A model generated the notes under the pieces. The model made no database searches, was not told where the DNA came from, and was given only the letters and a program-made list of their open reading frames with translations. DNA of 5,773 nt from Helicobacteraceae bacterium (GTDB taxonomy: Bacteria > Campylobacterota > Campylobacteria > Campylobacterales > SZUA-545): contig QKHD01000194.1 in assembly GCA_003250175.1 (NCBI GenBank), positions 1 through 5,773 on the forward strand, given 5' to 3'. Positions 5,301 through 5,773 of this stretch are shown here, one piece after another. Both the position numbers and the translations under genes were made by a program. The stretch's first letter is position 1. The number at the start of each line of letters is the position of its first letter.

Positions 5301-5773
5301 ATCAAATCCGAGAAGAGCGCTTTAAGGCGCTGGAGTGGAAAAACATCGCTCCGGCCAAAGCCCTGCTAGACAACCTTCCGGAGGTTCCCGTCCGCGCCGT
5401 CCGTCTGGACGATATCATCACCATCGAAACCGATGCCGACGCCGAGCTGACCCGGCAGATCAAGGACGCGGCCTGGGGGCTAAAACCCTGGCGCAAGGGG
5501 CCCTTTCAGATCGATAATCTCTTGATCGATACGGAGTGGCAGAGTTTTATCAAATACAACCTTCTCGAACCGCACATCAATCTTACGGGCAAGGTGGTGG
5601 CGGATGTGGGCTGCAACAACGGCTATTACATGTTCCGGATGCTCTCCCAACAGCCCAAGCGGGTGATCGGGTTTGACCCCTCCCCCACCACCTACCTACA
5701 GTTTGCGTTTATCAACCACTTTGTCAAAAGTGATATTCTGCAATATGAGATGCTGGGCATTGAGCATATCGAG
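5291..5773 (+). CDS. cmoB: tRNA U34 carboxymethyltransferase, N-terminal part; 3' end outside window
   Basis: CmoB transfers the carboxymethyl group of carboxy-S-adenosyl-methionine (made by CmoA) to 5-hydroxyuridine at tRNA position 34, giving cmo5U, which widens wobble decoding. The visible 161 residues, roughly half of a normal CmoB, carry the family hallmarks. LKPWRKGPF (64-72) and IDTEW (79-83) are the Cx-SAM-specific segments. Lys69, Trp83 and Lys88 match E. coli Lys91, Trp105 and Lys110 in spacing as I recall them. The methyltransferase motif I is VADVGCNNGYYMFRM (103-117), and GFDPS (127-131) holds the acidic residue expected to bind the ribose. No ATG is available near the start; TTG 5291 with AAGGA upstream is chosen, overlapping the lipoprotein stop by 10 bases. 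The frame is open to the window end with no break. Confidence 0.94.
   Translation, partial: MQLNQIREERFKALEWKNIAPAKALLDNLPEVPVRAVRLDDIITIETDADAELTRQIKDAAWGLKPWRKGPFQIDNLLIDTEWQSFIKYNLLEPHINLTGKVVADVGCNNGYYMFRMLSQQPKRVIGFDPSPTTYLQFAFINHFVKSDILQYEMLGIEHIE

Noticed and set aside
1..5773. CRISPR array, tRNA, rRNA, insertion sequence or defence island
   Set aside because: I saw no direct-repeat arrays, transposase motifs, tRNA-like cloverleaf sequence or nuclease genes. Conserved or tightly packed genes fill nearly all the window.

Overview
The window looks like ordinary core chromosome from a member of the Campylobacterota (former Epsilonproteobacteria). The C-terminal half of RpoD, the AtpZ-like protein and the CmoB motifs all fit that group. 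Base composition is unusually GC-rich for the group (about half G+C by eye), closer to lineages such as Nitratifractor, Hydrogenimonas or high-GC Sulfurimonas-like bacteria than to Campylobacter or Helicobacter. The taxon is an inference from recalled protein sequences; no search was run.

Layout, left to right. Positions 1-1347 (+) hold the 3' part of rpoD, the primary sigma factor, followed by a strong intrinsic terminator (1356-1387). A two-gene (+) unit follows: a YqhD/BDH-type metal-dependent alcohol dehydrogenase (1413-2561) overlapping by one base a secreted thioredoxin-fold protein with a CGTC active site (2561-2950). A three-gene (-) unit converges on it: hemL (5015-3729), a small AtpZ/AtpI-type membrane protein (3732-3451) and an unrecognised four-helix membrane protein (3458-2937). 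Each junction in this unit is a short stop/start overlap. The two convergent units overlap at their 3' ends by 14 bases. A short divergent promoter region (5016-5084) then leads to a (+) unit: a small cysteine-rich lipoprotein (5085-5300) overlapping cmoB (from 5291, TTG start, cut by the window end).

The functions are mostly housekeeping: transcription initiation (RpoD), tetrapyrrole precursor synthesis (HemL) and wobble-uridine modification of tRNA (CmoB). Alcohol/aldehyde redox chemistry and an envelope thiol protein sit between them. Nothing indicates a mobile element, CRISPR array, rRNA, tRNA or defence system, and I see no convincing new multi-gene system.

The least explained signal is a 12-fold or so excess of the palindromic hexamer TCCGGA (19 copies). 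It falls in all three coding frames and also builds both arms of the rpoD terminator. Also worth a look are start codons very close to -10-like boxes (possible leaderless mRNAs), a GTATAC core shared by divergent promoters, and the six-cysteine lipoprotein.
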